Source: Salirhabdus salicampi
GTDB lineage: Bacteria; Bacillota; Bacilli; Bacillales; Alkalibacillaceae
Reading direction: 5' to 3'
DNA: 64,000 nucleotides
Assembly: GCF_024259515.1 (NCBI RefSeq)
Contig: NZ_JANBWE010000005.1
Span: 1-64,000 of the forward strand
The translations under genes and the position numbers were made by a program. Positions 43,085 through 52,991 of the stretch are shown piece by piece. How positions within the stretch are numbered: position 1 is the stretch's first letter; every line of letters begins with the position of its first letter. The notes under the pieces are model-generated. The model worked only from the letters and a program-made list of their open reading frames with translations. It did no database searches and was not told the DNA's origin.

Positions 43085-44146
43085 ATGAGGAAGAGTTTTG
43101 CGTTGTTTTTCGTATTCTTATTTACAATAGGGACATTACTAGCTGGATGCAGCAGTCTCCCAAGTGCAAAAGAATCACTAGAAGATTCTTTCGACAAAAC
43201 GTTAGAAGCCGAATCTTACGCTTTTGATACGTCGTTTTCATTGAACTTAAGCGTGCCTGAAGAACTGGTGACATCTTACGAAGAACAAATGGTTTTTAAT
43301 ATGTTAAAAGATGCGGAAGTTAATGTATCTGGTGTATATCAAAAGAACCCTTATATGATTGATAGTGAAATAGATGTAAGTTTAAAAGGTGCACTATCTA
43401 TGAATCTTACAGTACCTTTTGTTATGACAGAAAATAAAATGTGGGTTCAAGTGCCAAGCATTCCGATGGCACAACTGCCAGATGGCCTGGAGGGTAGCTG
43501 GATTGAATTTGACTTTGAAGAGTTAGAGCAACTTGCAGCACAAACAGGAGAAGAAGTTGTACTTCCTAACTCTGATGACTATGAGTTGGCCGAAGAGTTT
43601 GGTAAAGAATTCACAAGTCTTCTATGGAAACATTTTGATGAAGAAGAATACTTTGAAGTAATGAAAGGCAAAGATACAGAAATTGAAGGAATTGACCATG
43701 CAGTTATATTTGAGGTTAAAGATGAACAACTGGAAAGCACTGTAACAACAGTAATTAATGACTTCCTTCCAGATATGTTAGCGTTGTTCGGAGAGGACAA
43801 GTACGCTGACCTAACTGGTATTTCAGAAGAAGACCTGGAAGTTGTCAAGGCGGAATTAGAAGCTGAAAAAGCTGAAATTGATGAAGCAGTTGCGGAGTTA
43901 AACGAAACGGTCTCTATTAATACTCTTGAATATTTACATGGTGTTAACAAAGATGGTTATGTCTCTTATCAAAAAGTAGATGTAAACCTCAACGTGAATG
44001 ATGATTTTGGTTCTGCTGATGTTGGTTTTATCATTGAAACCAATTCTTATAACTTTAATAATGTTGACGAAAATATTTCAACACCAAGTGGCGATAATGT
44101 CATTCCGTTTCAACAATTAATGGAATTCTTCATGTACGGTTATTAA
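43085..44146 (+). CDS. Lipoprotein of unknown function
   Basis: A 353-residue exported lipoprotein. A basic-hydrophobic signal (MRKSFALFFVFLF) leads to lipobox LLAGC (Cys about residue 21). The mature protein is acidic and predicted beta-rich, with regularly spaced Ser/Thr-Val strands and an ALSMNL...MWVQVPS region, in the style of surface lipoproteins annotated as DUF6612 or LppX-like. A short Glu/Lys coiled-coil-like helix lies near residues 255-285. I do not recognise it with certainty. ATG 43085 follows AGGAGAGGG. It stands alone between rocA and gatC. Confidence 0.75.
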   Translation: MRKSFALFFVFLFTIGTLLAGCSSLPSAKESLEDSFDKTLEAESYAFDTSFSLNLSVPEELVTSYEEQMVFNMLKDAEVNVSGVYQKNPYMIDSEIDVSLKGALSMNLTVPFVMTENKMWVQVPSIPMAQLPDGLEGSWIEFDFEELEQLAAQTGEEVVLPNSDDYELAEEFGKEFTSLLWKHFDEEEYFEVMKGKDTEIEGIDHAVIFEVKDEQLESTVTTVINDFLPDMLALFGEDKYADLTGISEEDLEVVKAELEAEKAEIDEAVAELNETVSINTLEYLHGVNKDGYVSYQKVDVNLNVNDDFGSADVGFIIETNSYNFNNVDENISTPSGDNVIPFQQLMEFFMYGY

Positions 44147-44164
44147 GAGTAAAAAAGGGAAGCG

Positions 44165-44196
44165 AGGAAAGGCCTATGATGAACATAGGTCTTTTT
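44165..44196 (+). terminator. Terminator after the lipoprotein gene
   Basis: AAAGGCCTATG (44168-44178), loop ATGAA, CATAGGTCTTT (44184-44194), one G-T pair, then T. Confidence 0.75.
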
Positions 44197-44349
44197 CCTA
44201 TTTTTCAATAGGTAATGATTTTTCGGTTCGTGTACACCGTGGTAAAATAAAAGAGCTAAAGGAAATAGATAAATTGGTATTTCATAAGGAAATTTGCTAT
44301 TATCAATAGTATTGTAAGGATGTTCGAATAATGTGGAGGTGAAATGAAA

Positions 44350-44640
44350 ATGGCAAATATTTCGAAGGATCAAGTAAAGCACGTAGCAAAACTTGCGCGT
44401 CTTGCCATTACAGAAGAAGAAGCTGAAATGTTTACAGATCAGCTAAGCTCTATCATCGATTTTGCTGAGGAATTGAATGAATTAAATACAGATGACGTAA
44501 AACCAACGACACACGTCTTAGATTTAAAAAATGTCATGCGTAAAGACGAAGCTAGAAAATGGATTAGCCAAGAAGAAGCATTGAAAAATGCACCAGATCA
44601 GAAAGATGGTCAATTCCGGGTACCATCAATCTTAGAATAA
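44350..44640 (+). CDS. gatC: Asp/Glu-tRNA amidotransferase subunit C
   Basis: The 96-residue subunit that stabilises GatA in the complex converting mischarged Glu-tRNA-Gln and Asp-tRNA-Asn to the correct amides. It has [20 protein letters not shown] and the C-terminal [12 protein letters not shown], both conserved in GatC. ATG 44350 is ten bases from GGAGG and gives the B. subtilis length; ATG 44344 is too close. It leads gatCAB. Confidence 0.95.
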   Translation: MANISKDQVKHVAKLARLAITEEEAEMFTDQLSSIIDFAEELNELNTDDVKPTTHVLDLKNVMRKDEARKWISQEEALKNAPDQKDGQFRVPSILE

Positions 44641-44655
44641 AAGGAGGTAAATGAC

Positions 44656-46128
44656 GTGTCACTATTTGACCATTCCATATCCGAAATTAAAGATATGTTA
44701 CATAAGAAAGAAATAACGGTAAGTGATTTAGTGAATACATCACTAAAAAGAATTAAAGAAGTAGAGAATGAAGTGAAATCCTTCATTACGTTAGATGAAG
44801 AAAACGCACGAGCACTGGCAAAAACAATGGATGATAACATCGAAAAATCCAACAACCCATTATATGGACTGCCAGTTGGAATTAAAGACAACATCGTAAC
44901 TAAGGGGTTACGTACAACGTGTGCCAGTCAATTTTTAGATAACTTTCATGACCCATTGTATGATGCGACCGTAACTGAGAAGTTAAAGGATGCCCAAGCT
45001 GTGACGATTGGTAAGCTAAATATGGACGAGTTTGCTATGGGTTCATCAAATGAAAACTCTTCTTACTATACTACTCGAAACCCTTGGAATACAGATTATG
45101 TGCCAGGCGGTTCCAGTGGAGGTTCTGCTGCCTCTGTTGCGGCTGGGGAAGTATTATTTTCTTTAGGATCTGATACAGGTGGTTCAATTCGTCAACCTGC
45201 AGCTTATTGTGGAGTAGTAGGTTTGAAACCGACATATGGACGTGTTTCCCGCTTCGGTCTAGTCGCCTTTGCCTCATCATTAGACCAAATTGGTCCAATT
45301 ACAAAAACGGTAGAAGATAGCGCCCGCGTTTTAGAAGTGATCGCAGGCCACGACAAAATGGATGCTACTAGTGCAGATGTAGAAGTTCCAAAGTATTCTG
45401 ATGCACTGACAGGTGATGTGAAAGGACTTAAGATAGCAGTGCCGAAAGAATATTTAGGAGAAGGCGTTTCTGAAGAAGTAAAGCATGCTGTTTTAGCAGC
45501 ATTAAAGAAATACGAAGAGCTTGGAGCACAGTGGGAAGAGGTATCTTTACCTCATTCAAAATATGCACTCGCAACATACTATTTGCTATCTTCATCTGAA
45601 GCATCTGCGAATTTAGCACGTTTTGATGGAGTTCGTTACGGTGTCCGTTCCGAAAAAGCGAAAACGATGGATGAAATGTTTACATTATCCAGAAGTGAAG
45701 GGTTTGGTGACGAAGTTAAACGCCGTATTATGCTTGGAACGTTTGCACTAAGCTCAGGTTACTATGATGCGTATTATAAGAAAGCTCAAAAGGTCCGTAC
45801 GTTAATTAAACAAGATTTTGATAAAGTGTTCGAACAGTATGATGTTGTCGTTGGACCGACAACGCCAACTCCGGCTTTTAAAGTTGGCGAGAAAATCGAT
45901 GATCCGTTAACAATGTATGCGAACGATATTTTAACCATTCCTGTAAACCTTGCAGGTGTACCGGGAATGTCGATTCCTTGTGGTTTCTCATCAGAAGGCT
46001 TACCGATTGGACTACAGTTAATTGGAAAGCATTTTGATGAAAGTACAGTGTTCCGTGCAGCGCACGCTTATGAACAAGCTACTGACCACCATAAAAGAAA
46101 GCCGGATCTTGGAGGTGTGAAGTCATGA
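44656..46128 (+). CDS. gatA: Asp/Glu-tRNA amidotransferase subunit A
   Basis: The amidase subunit that releases ammonia from glutamine. The 490-residue protein has the amidase signature with the Ser-cisSer-Lys triad: Lys in PVGIKDNIV, Ser in [15 protein letters not shown] and Ser in [19 protein letters not shown] 44656 is spaced correctly from AAAGGAGG; the nearby ATG 44651 is out of frame. The 3' end overlaps gatB by ATGA. Confidence 0.96.
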   Translation: MSLFDHSISEIKDMLHKKEITVSDLVNTSLKRIKEVENEVKSFITLDEENARALAKTMDDNIEKSNNPLYGLPVGIKDNIVTKGLRTTCASQFLDNFHDPLYDATVTEKLKDAQAVTIGKLNMDEFAMGSSNENSSYYTTRNPWNTDYVPGGSSGGSAASVAAGEVLFSLGSDTGGSIRQPAAYCGVVGLKPTYGRVSRFGLVAFASSLDQIGPITKTVEDSARVLEVIAGHDKMDATSADVEVPKYSDALTGDVKGLKIAVPKEYLGEGVSEEVKHAVLAALKKYEELGAQWEEVSLPHSKYALATYYLLSSSEASANLARFDGVRYGVRSEKAKTMDEMFTLSRSEGFGDEVKRRIMLGTFALSSGYYDAYYKKAQKVRTLIKQDFDKVFEQYDVVVGPTTPTPAFKVGEKIDDPLTMYANDILTIPVNLAGVPGMSIPCGFSSEGLPIGLQLIGKHFDESTVFRAAHAYEQATDHHKRKPDLGGVKS

Positions 46129-47555
46129 ACTTTGAAACAATCATTGGATTAGAAGTACACGTTGAATTAAAAACACAATCGAAAATATTTAGTCCTGCAG
46201 CCAATGCTTTTGGATCTGAACCAAATACTAATGTAACCCCAATAGATTTAGGTTACCCAGGGGTATTACCGGTGTTGAACGAAGAGGCTGTCAATTTTGC
46301 AATGAAAGCTGCTATGGCTTTGAATTGTGAAATAGCCACAGATACAAAATTCGATCGAAAAAATTACTTTTATCCAGATAACCCGAAAGCTTATCAGATT
46401 TCTCAATTTGATCAACCGATTGGAGAAAACGGCTGGATTGAAATTGAAGTAGATGGTGTGAAAAAGAAAATCGGGATTACACGCATTCATATGGAAGAGG
46501 ATGCAGGTAAATTAACACATAGTGATGACGGTTATTCCCTTGTAGACTTTAATCGCCAAGGTACACCGTTAATTGAAATTGTATCTGAGCCGGATATCCG
46601 TACCCCGAAGGAAGCATATGCGTACTTGGAAAAGTTGAAAAACATTATTCAATATACTGGTGTTTCCGATTGTAAAATGGAGGAAGGCTCTTTACGTTGT
46701 GATGCTAACATATCTCTACGTCCAGTTGGGCAAGAGAAGTTTGGTGTGAAAACAGAGTTGAAAAACTTAAACTCCTTTAACTTTGTACAAAAAGGCTTAG
46801 AGTTTGAGGAGAAACGTCAAGAAAAAGTGTTATTAACAGGCGGAGTTATCGAACAAGAAACGAGACGTTATGACGAACAAACGAAAGAAACAATCTTAAT
46901 GCGTGTCAAAGAAGGTTCAGATGATTATCGCTACTTCCCAGAGCCCGATTTAGTTCCACTTTATATTGATGAACAGTGGAAAGAGGAAGTTCGCAAACAA
47001 ATTCCTGAATTGCCTGATGCTAGGAAAAAACGTTACATTGAAGAGTTAGATTTGCCTGCGTATGATGCAATGGTATTAACGAGTACAAAGGAAATGTCCG
47101 ATTTCTTCGAGGAAACCATTGCAGCAGGTGGAGATGCGAAACAAGCATCCAACTGGATTATGGGTGAAGTTTCAGGTTATTTGAACAAGCATCAAAAAGA
47201 ACTTGCAGACATAGCATTAACACCAAACGGATTAGCAAAACTAATTGACTTAATTGAAAAGGGAACCATTTCCTCTAAAATTGCCAAGAAAGTGTTTAGT
47301 GAACTTGTAGAAAAGGGTGGCGATCCAGAGAAAATCGTAAAAGATAAAGGGCTCGTCCAAATTTCCGATGAAGGGCAATTAACAGAGATTATTTCTCGTA
47401 TTTTAGATGAAAATGAACAGTCCATTATTGACTATAAAAATGGTAAAGATCGAGCACTAGGATTTTTAGTTGGACAAGTAATGAAACAAACAAAAGGCCA
47501 GGCAAACCCGCAAATGGTGAATAAAATCATCTTAGCGGAAATGGATAAGAGGTAG
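46125..47555 (+). CDS. gatB: Asp/Glu-tRNA amidotransferase subunit B
   Basis: The tRNA-binding kinase/amidotransferase subunit. The 476-residue protein starts [19 protein letters not shown], has [28 protein letters not shown], and [11 protein letters not shown] of the GatB core, then the helical and YqeY-like C-terminal domains that bind tRNA. It is coupled to gatA and ends the operon. Confidence 0.96.
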   Translation: MNFETIIGLEVHVELKTQSKIFSPAANAFGSEPNTNVTPIDLGYPGVLPVLNEEAVNFAMKAAMALNCEIATDTKFDRKNYFYPDNPKAYQISQFDQPIGENGWIEIEVDGVKKKIGITRIHMEEDAGKLTHSDDGYSLVDFNRQGTPLIEIVSEPDIRTPKEAYAYLEKLKNIIQYTGVSDCKMEEGSLRCDANISLRPVGQEKFGVKTELKNLNSFNFVQKGLEFEEKRQEKVLLTGGVIEQETRRYDEQTKETILMRVKEGSDDYRYFPEPDLVPLYIDEQWKEEVRKQIPELPDARKKRYIEELDLPAYDAMVLTSTKEMSDFFEETIAAGGDAKQASNWIMGEVSGYLNKHQKELADIALTPNGLAKLIDLIEKGTISSKIAKKVFSELVEKGGDPEKIVKDKGLVQISDEGQLTEIISRILDENEQSIIDYKNGKDRALGFLVGQVMKQTKGQANPQMVNKIILAEMDKR

Positions 47556-47561
47556 GACAAT

Positions 47562-47592
47562 GACATTAGCACTTAACGTTAGTGCTAATGTC
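47562..47592. repeat. CIRCE-like hairpin after gatB
   Basis: A perfect 12-bp inverted repeat GACATTAGCACT/AGTGCTAATGTC with a 7-base loop, six bases after the gatB stop, without a T run. It contains the CIRCE half-words TTAGCACT and AGTGCTAA, but the gap between them is 7 bases where the corresponding gap in CIRCE is 11, so HrcA binding is doubtful. Confidence 0.6.
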
Positions 47593-47598
47593 TAATTT

Positions 47599-47634
47599 AT
47601 GCTTGTTTTGTATATTACAAAACAAGCATTTTTA
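47599..47634 (+). terminator. Terminator of the gatCAB operon
   Basis: A perfect 14-bp stem (47599-47612 with 47616-47629), loop TAT, five T. Confidence 0.9.
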
Positions 47635-47681
47635 TAACCCTATATTTTAAGCAAGTTCATCGTTGGACATGAATATAAATA

Positions 47682-47744
47682 AAATAGAAAAGTTTTCCGT
47701 ATGTCGAAAGTCCTAATCATATGTTGGAAACTTTCTATTTTTTG
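47682..47744 (+). terminator. Terminator-like hairpin before dagK
   Basis: AAATAGAAAAGTTTTCC on the left pairs, with two bulges, with GGAAACTTTCTATTT on the right (ends near 47741), then a T run. The loop is about 27 bases. It lies 70 bases before dagK and could be an attenuator or a second operon terminator. Confidence 0.55.
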
Positions 47745-47814
47745 TGAAAAGATATATGATAGTAACTGGATTTCTTTTCCTTGTGTTTAATCTCATTTTT
47801 GTAGGTGAATATAT

Positions 47815-48705
47815 ATGAAAAGGGCAAGAATAATTTATAATCCAACTTCAGGTAGGGAAGCGTTCAAGAGAGAACTTCCTTATGTTATGGAGCAGCTTGA
47901 AAAGGCCGGGTACGAAACTTCTGCACACGCTACTGTGGGGAAAGGCGACGCAGCGAAGGCTGCTGAAGTAGCAGTACAACGAGAATATGATATCGTAATT
48001 GCAGCAGGTGGAGATGGAACGATTAATGAAGTTGTCCACGGTTTGGCGGGTAAAGAGTACCGTCCAAAATTAGGTGTTATTCCAGTTGGTACAACGAATG
48101 ACTTCGCAAGAGCTATCCGGATTCCACGGGACATAAAACATGCTTTAGCGATTATCATAGACGGCCATTCCAGACCGCTGGATATTGGGCAAGTAAATGA
48201 CTCACACTTCGTAAATATAGCCGGCGGAGGGAAAATAACGGAGCTAACCTATGATGTCCCAAGTAAGTTGAAAACTGCACTTGGACAGTTAGCATATTAT
48301 TTAAAGGGTGTTGAAATACTTCCTTCCATCCGGCCAACAAAAGTCCGGATTTCGTACAATGATATAGTATATGAAGATGAAATTATGATGTTTTTAATAT
48401 CAAATACAAATTCTGTAGGTGGATTTGAAAAGCTTGCCCCAGATGCAAAATTAGACGACGGCTTATTTGATATGATTATTTTGAAAAAAACAAATGTTGC
48501 AGATTTTGTTCGCTTAGCAGCAGCTGCATTAAGAGGCGCTCATATAAATGATGAACGAGTTATTTATGCGAAAACGGCTCACGTAACCATTGAATCTGAA
48601 GATGACATGCAATTAAATATTGACGGGGAATATGGCGGATTATTACCTGGGAAATTTGTCAACTTGCATCGACATATTGATTTTTTTGTGCCCGAGGACT
48701 ACTAA
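47815..48705 (+). CDS. dagK: Diacylglycerol kinase DagK (DgkB/YerQ)
   Basis: Recycles diacylglycerol to phosphatidic acid, important for lipoteichoic-acid-making bacteria. The 296-residue soluble lipid kinase has RIIYNPTSGRE at the start, the catalytic-domain motif AAGGDGTINEVVHGL, PVGTTNDFARAI, and a C-terminal beta domain with SNTNSVGGFEKLAP and NIDGEYGG. The ribosome site is TAGGTG. Position near gatB and rlmCD is that of B. subtilis dgkB. Confidence 0.94.
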   Translation: MKRARIIYNPTSGREAFKRELPYVMEQLEKAGYETSAHATVGKGDAAKAAEVAVQREYDIVIAAGGDGTINEVVHGLAGKEYRPKLGVIPVGTTNDFARAIRIPRDIKHALAIIIDGHSRPLDIGQVNDSHFVNIAGGGKITELTYDVPSKLKTALGQLAYYLKGVEILPSIRPTKVRISYNDIVYEDEIMMFLISNTNSVGGFEKLAPDAKLDDGLFDMIILKKTNVADFVRLAAAALRGAHINDERVIYAKTAHVTIESEDDMQLNIDGEYGGLLPGKFVNLHRHIDFFVPEDY

Positions 48706-48706
48706 T

Positions 48707-48737
48707 AAAAGACAGCTGATCGAAAGCTGTCTTTTTT
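48707..48737 (+). terminator. Terminator after dagK
   Basis: An 11-bp stem (48707-48717 with 48725-48735), a 7-base loop, then T. Confidence 0.88.
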
Positions 48738-48816
48738 AATGTAGTTTTTCGTCAGCATTTGGAAAAACTATGTGGTAAAATGCTAAAGGATATATAAGTG
48801 AAAAGGGCGATTATAC

Positions 48817-50211
48817 ATGACAAAAGTGAAACCACCAGTATCAAAAAATGAGACAATTGAGTTAACTTTTGAAGATTTAACTCATGAAGGGTCTGGAGTC
48901 GGAAAAGTAAATGGTTATCCATTATTTGTTCCATATGCTCTTCCAGGTGAAACAGCAAAAGTTAAGGTAATTAAGGTAAAGAAAAATTTCGGTTTTGGAA
49001 AATTGATTGAGATTCAAGAAAAGAATGAGGATAGAATTGAGCCTCCTTGTGATGTGTTTTACCAATGTGGAGGTTGTCAAATACAACATATGAGTTATAA
49101 TATGCAACTGCAAATGAAACAAAAGCAAGTACGGGATAACTTAAGGAAAATTGCGCATTTAGACAATGTTCCAGTTCGTAATGTAATTGGAATGGAGGAC
49201 CCTTGGCGTTACCGAAATAAAGTCCAAATTCCTGTAGGTGCCAAGGACGGAGAAATCGTAACAGGATTTTATCAAAAAAAGTCTCATCGAATTATAGATA
49301 TGGATACATGTCCCATTACGGATGAGCAAAATGATCGTATGGTGGAAGCTGTTAGAAGACTGGCCGAGGACGTAGGGATTGAACCTTATGATGAAGAAAC
49401 CCATAAAGGGACACTCCGTCACATTATGGTACGAAACGGCAAAGAAACGAATGATTTAATGGTTGTACTCGTAACGAGAACCGAAAAATTGCCTTATAAA
49501 GAGAAGATTGTCGCTGATTTGCGTAAAGCCTTTCCGAATGTGAAATCAATTTTGCAAAATGTAAACACAAAAAAAACCAATGTCATATTAGGAAATAAAA
49601 ACATTACACTATGGGGAGAAGACCATATTTATGACATGATTGGTGATATTAAATTTAAAATCTCTGCTAAATCATTTTATCAAGTAAATCCGGTCCAAAC
49701 GAAGAAGTTATATGACAAAGCATTAGAATATGCGAATTTAACTGGGAGTGAAACAGTTATTGATGCCTACTGTGGGATTGGTACAATTTCTCTCTTCCTA
49801 GCCCAAAAAGCGAAAAAGGTATATGGGGTTGAAGTCGTACCTGAAGCGATTACAGATGCGAAAGTGAATGCACAACTTAACAAAATTGATAATGCCGAAT
49901 TTTTCGTTGGACAAGCTGAAAAGGTGATGGACTGGTGGAAAGCACAAGGCCTGAGACCTGATGTCATTGTCGTGGACCCTCCTCGTAAAGGGTGTGACGA
50001 AACATTGTTACGAGCTATGATTGAAATGAAACCGAAACGAATTGTGTATGTTTCATGTAATCCTTCTACCTTAGCTCGTGACATCAACATCTTAAAAGAA
50101 GGTAGTTACGAAATGAAAGAAGTACAACCTGTAGATATGTTTCCGCAGACTACACACGTTGAAGCAGTTGCGCAGTTAGTATTAAAAGAAGAATCAGCGG
50201 ATTCCATGTAA
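48817..50211 (+). CDS. rlmCD: 23S rRNA (uracil-C5)-methyltransferase RlmCD
   Basis: A TrmA/RumA-type enzyme methylating uracils in 23S rRNA; B. subtilis YefA modifies two positions. The 464-residue protein has an N-terminal TRAM domain (residues about 10-68), a [4Fe-4S] cluster motif [15 protein letters not shown] plus a later Cys in DTCPITD, the SAM-binding [14 protein letters not shown], and the catalytic Cys in [12 protein letters not shown]. The start at 48817 has only a modest upstream AAAGGG. One or two target sites cannot be told from sequence. Confidence 0.93.
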   Translation: MTKVKPPVSKNETIELTFEDLTHEGSGVGKVNGYPLFVPYALPGETAKVKVIKVKKNFGFGKLIEIQEKNEDRIEPPCDVFYQCGGCQIQHMSYNMQLQMKQKQVRDNLRKIAHLDNVPVRNVIGMEDPWRYRNKVQIPVGAKDGEIVTGFYQKKSHRIIDMDTCPITDEQNDRMVEAVRRLAEDVGIEPYDEETHKGTLRHIMVRNGKETNDLMVVLVTRTEKLPYKEKIVADLRKAFPNVKSILQNVNTKKTNVILGNKNITLWGEDHIYDMIGDIKFKISAKSFYQVNPVQTKKLYDKALEYANLTGSETVIDAYCGIGTISLFLAQKAKKVYGVEVVPEAITDAKVNAQLNKIDNAEFFVGQAEKVMDWWKAQGLRPDVIVVDPPRKGCDETLLRAMIEMKPKRIVYVSCNPSTLARDINILKEGSYEMKEVQPVDMFPQTTHVEAVAQLVLKEESADSM

Positions 50212-50230
50212 GGGATTCTGCTGTTTTTTT
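50195..50230 (+). terminator. Terminator overlapping the rlmCD stop
   Basis: CAGCGGATTCC (50195-50205) pairs with GGATTCTGCTG (50213-50223), with one mismatch and one G-T pair; seven T follow. Confidence 0.7.
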
Positions 50231-50268
50231 GTGCAATATTGGATATGCAAACAACATTTTGAAGGCAT

Positions 50269-50315
50269 GGGGACTATTCTGTTAATGATCTAAGGACGAC
50301 AACAGAATAGTCCCC
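50269..50315. repeat. 15-bp perfect inverted repeat (REP-like)
   Basis: GGGGACTATTCTGTT (50269-50283), a 17-base spacer, and its exact reverse complement (50301-50315). There is no T-tract, so it is not a standard terminator. G-rich palindromes of this style are dispersed in many Bacillus genomes; whether this one is repeated elsewhere cannot be seen here. Confidence 0.7.
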
Positions 50316-50371
50316 TTCCTGAAGAAGAAAATGGAGGAGCGGTAAGTATAAACATTATGGAACTTGTAAAT

Positions 50372-50584
50372 TTATCTTTTCCTGCCTTGTCTGTTCCAAT
50401 CGTCACTAAACTTTTGACCATGTTGTTCCAGGCCGTGAATAGCAAAAAATAACGGTGTTGATATTATAAATGTTAAAAACAAAAACCCTTCCAGACCATA
50501 ATAAAAGTAGTATTTAGGTGCAAGTAAGCTGATCCCCAGCATAGTTACTAATACACTAGTAATCCACACTATAAAGTTAAACAT
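50372..50584 (-). CDS. Small membrane protein, unknown
   Basis: A 70-residue protein with two hydrophobic segments (about residues 2-22 and 30-50) and a polar basic end DDWNRQGRKR. ATG 50584 follows AAGGGGG by a normal distance and overlaps the end of the upstream small gene by 8 bases; a longer frame to 50632 has no site. I do not recognise a family. Confidence 0.6.
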   Translation of the reverse strand: MFNFIVWITSVLVTMLGISLLAPKYYFYYGLEGFLFLTFIISTPLFFAIHGLEQHGQKFSDDWNRQGRKR

Positions 50585-50753
50585 TATACTTATCCCCCTT
50601 GGCCTCTTTAAGTTTCGCGGCCAATAACTCAATCAGAGCATGTTGACTTTCAATTAGTTCCTTATGCTTCTTAACCTCATCATTATTATTTTTTTCATTA
50701 AAATATAACAAAGTTAATGCAAGTATAGTTGTGAATAGAAATAGTAGTTCCAT
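50577..50753 (-). CDS. Small membrane-anchored coiled-coil protein, unknown
   Basis: A 58-residue protein with one N-terminal hydrophobic segment (residues 2-17) and a charged helix rich in Glu, Lys and Leu. ATG 50753 lies six bases after AAAGGGTG; GTG 50762 is part of that site. It is the first gene of a two-gene minus-strand unit. No recognisable family; the paired small membrane proteins suggest a common function, not identified. Confidence 0.6.
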   Translation of the reverse strand: MELLFLFTTILALTLLYFNEKNNNDEVKKHKELIESQHALIELLAAKLKEAKGDKYNV

Positions 50754-51048
50754 TTTTTTCACCCTTTCGAATTAGGGATATTGAGTAAAATTTTTTTTAT
50801 TAGATAGTATTTTAACCTCAATTTCCCATTTTCTCAAAAACGCTTACTGAAAACCGACCTAAATGGATATGATTTATATAAATGGAGAGCCTCTTTTTTA
50901 TGATGACTAGTTTGTGGACCTATTGCAAAGAAAAGGAATTCACCTTCCCATCAATTTGCAGTTACTTTTGCTTTGAAACCATCTTTATAATACAATTTGA
51001 ACTATAATCTATTAATGTTTTTCATATCGTTACGTTGGGGGCTAAAAG

Positions 51049-52731
51049 ATGACAGTTGAAATTAAAAATGATATTGAAATAGCACGAGAAACAAAGCTAA
51101 AGCCGATTAAGGAAATTGCGAATGGTCTGAATCTTTTAGAAGAAGAATTAGAACCATATGGTCATTATAAAGCTAAAGTTTCTCTTGATTTAATGGAACG
51201 TTTAAGTGAAAAACCTGACGGAAAAGTAATATTAGTGACTGCGATTAACCCTACGCCTGCGGGTGAAGGGAAATCGACGGTAACAGTCGGGCTCGGACAG
51301 GCACTACAGAAACTTGGAAAAAATGCAATGGTTGCTATGCGTGAACCATCACTTGGTCCAACAATGGGATTGAAAGGTGGAGCTGCAGGGGGTGGCTACT
51401 CACAAGTGTTACCAATGGAAGAAATTAATCTTCATTTCACTGGAGATATTCACGCCATTACAACCGCTAATAATGCTTTATCCGCTTTTATCGATAACCA
51501 CATCCATCAAGGGAATGAATTAAAGATCGATTCTCGGCGCATTGTGTGGAAGCGTGTCGTGGATATGAACGATCGAGCACTTAGGAACGTTATCGTTGGT
51601 TTAGGTGGCCCAGTTCAAGGTGTACCTCGTGAAGATGGTTTTGATATAACTGTTGCATCTGAAATAATGGCGGTTTTATGCCTGGCAACAGATTTGAACG
51701 ATTTAAAACAACGTCTCGCTAAAATGGTTGTTGCGTATAACATAGATAAACAACCTGTTACAGTATCAGACCTTGGTGTTCAAGGTGCGCTAACCCTGTT
51801 GTTAAAGGATGCACTAAAACCTAACCTCGTCCAAACAATCGAACATACACCTGCGCTCGTTCATGGCGGCCCTTTCGCCAATATTGCCCATGGTTGTAAT
51901 AGTGTTGTAGCAACAAAAATGGCACAAAAATTAAGTGACTTCGTTGTGACGGAGGCTGGCTTCGGTGCCGACTTAGGGGCTGAAAAGTTTTTCAATATCA
52001 AGGCACGATTAGCCGAAATTGAACCTGAGGCAGTTGTCATAGTAGCAACCGTTAGGGCTCTAAAAATGCATGGTGGTGCTGCAAAGCAAGACTTACATAA
52101 AGAGAATCTCAAAGCATTACAAGCTGGATTTCATAATTTAAAAAAACATATTGAAACAATCCAAGCTATCGGTCTCCCGTTCGTCGTGTCGATTAATCGT
52201 TTTGCGACGGATACAGAGGAAGAGCTTGAAGCATTACAAAAGTTGTGTTCGGAAAATAATTATACTCATGCGGTAACGGAAGTTTGGGAAAAAGGAGGTT
52301 TAGGAGGAATTGATTTAGCGGAACAATTACTACATGGAATCGACAATAGTAACGCTTCCTTTACTCCTTTATATGACGTAAACGAACCGATTGTTGATAA
52401 AATTGATAAGATAGCCAAAATTGTTTATGGAGCAGAAGGTGTGACATTTACAGAGAAGGCTAAAAAGCAAATTGAACAATTTCAGTCGTTAGGCTGGAAT
52501 AATATGCCGATTTGCATGGCAAAAACACCATTTTCTCTCTCAGATGACCCCACAAAACAAGGGAGACCAACTAATTTTACAATTACAGTACGTGAACTAA
52601 AGCCTTCGATAGGAGCGGGATTCATCGTAGCATTAACAGGTGATGTTTTGACAATGCCAGGATTACCGAAAAAGCCCGCCGCATTACAGATGGATGTAGA
52701 TGAAAGTGGAAATGTGTACGGACTCTTTTAA
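51049..52731 (+). CDS. fhs: Formate-tetrahydrofolate ligase Fhs
   Basis: Makes 10-formyl-tetrahydrofolate from formate, THF and ATP. The 560-residue protein has the P-loop-like [46 protein letters not shown] and the C-terminal [20 protein letters not shown], all family hallmarks. The ribosome site is GGGGG before ATG 51049. The 286 bases upstream contain TATAAT words at 50986 and 51003 but no convincing -35. It ends at a terminator. Confidence 0.96.
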   Translation: MTVEIKNDIEIARETKLKPIKEIANGLNLLEEELEPYGHYKAKVSLDLMERLSEKPDGKVILVTAINPTPAGEGKSTVTVGLGQALQKLGKNAMVAMREPSLGPTMGLKGGAAGGGYSQVLPMEEINLHFTGDIHAITTANNALSAFIDNHIHQGNELKIDSRRIVWKRVVDMNDRALRNVIVGLGGPVQGVPREDGFDITVASEIMAVLCLATDLNDLKQRLAKMVVAYNIDKQPVTVSDLGVQGALTLLLKDALKPNLVQTIEHTPALVHGGPFANIAHGCNSVVATKMAQKLSDFVVTEAGFGADLGAEKFFNIKARLAEIEPEAVVIVATVRALKMHGGAAKQDLHKENLKALQAGFHNLKKHIETIQAIGLPFVVSINRFATDTEEELEALQKLCSENNYTHAVTEVWEKGGLGGIDLAEQLLHGIDNSNASFTPLYDVNEPIVDKIDKIAKIVYGAEGVTFTEKAKKQIEQFQSLGWNNMPICMAKTPFSLSDDPTKQGRPTNFTITVRELKPSIGAGFIVALTGDVLTMPGLPKKPAALQMDVDESGNVYGLF

Positions 52732-52756
52732 AAAACTATCCATCTAGCTAAGACAG

Positions 52757-52787
52757 AATAAGCAGATCATAAGGATCTGCTTATTTT
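52757..52787 (+). terminator. Terminator after fhs
   Basis: A perfect 12-bp stem (52757-52768 with 52774-52785), a 5-base loop, then T. Confidence 0.88.
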
Positions 52788-52871
52788 TCATGTGAAGATA
52801 TATTTGTTGTATACATTGAGTAATATCAAGAACTATGAGTCCAACCGTCGAAATAAATGAAAAAAGATTTA

Positions 52872-52900
52872 TTGAAAACGTTTTCGCAGGGTGGTATAGT
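52872..52900 (+). promoter_or_regulatory. pgmB promoter with overlapping LacI-type operator
   Basis: TTGAAA (52872-52877), 17-base spacer, TATAGT (52895-52900). The palindrome GAAAACGTTTTC (52874-52885) covers the -35 and spacer. It fits a LacI/CcpA-family operator (13 of 14 positions of the cre pattern). Bound repressor would block polymerase. Confidence 0.8.
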
Positions 52901-52991
52901 TTTTGGTAGAAAGTGTTGAATTATTCTTAAAATATGAAAAACTATTAGCGTTGTAAATTAAGCAATTATGAAATTATGAAAGGGGCATCAT

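Noticed and set aside
43579-43950. 123-codon Ser-rich open frame antisense to the lipoprotein gene
   Set aside because: Serine-rich composition comes from the reverse strand of Glu codons; no ribosome site.
52740-52870. Additional small gene before pgmB
   Set aside because: Only short frames without ribosome sites; the stretch holds the fhs terminator and leads into the pgmB promoter.
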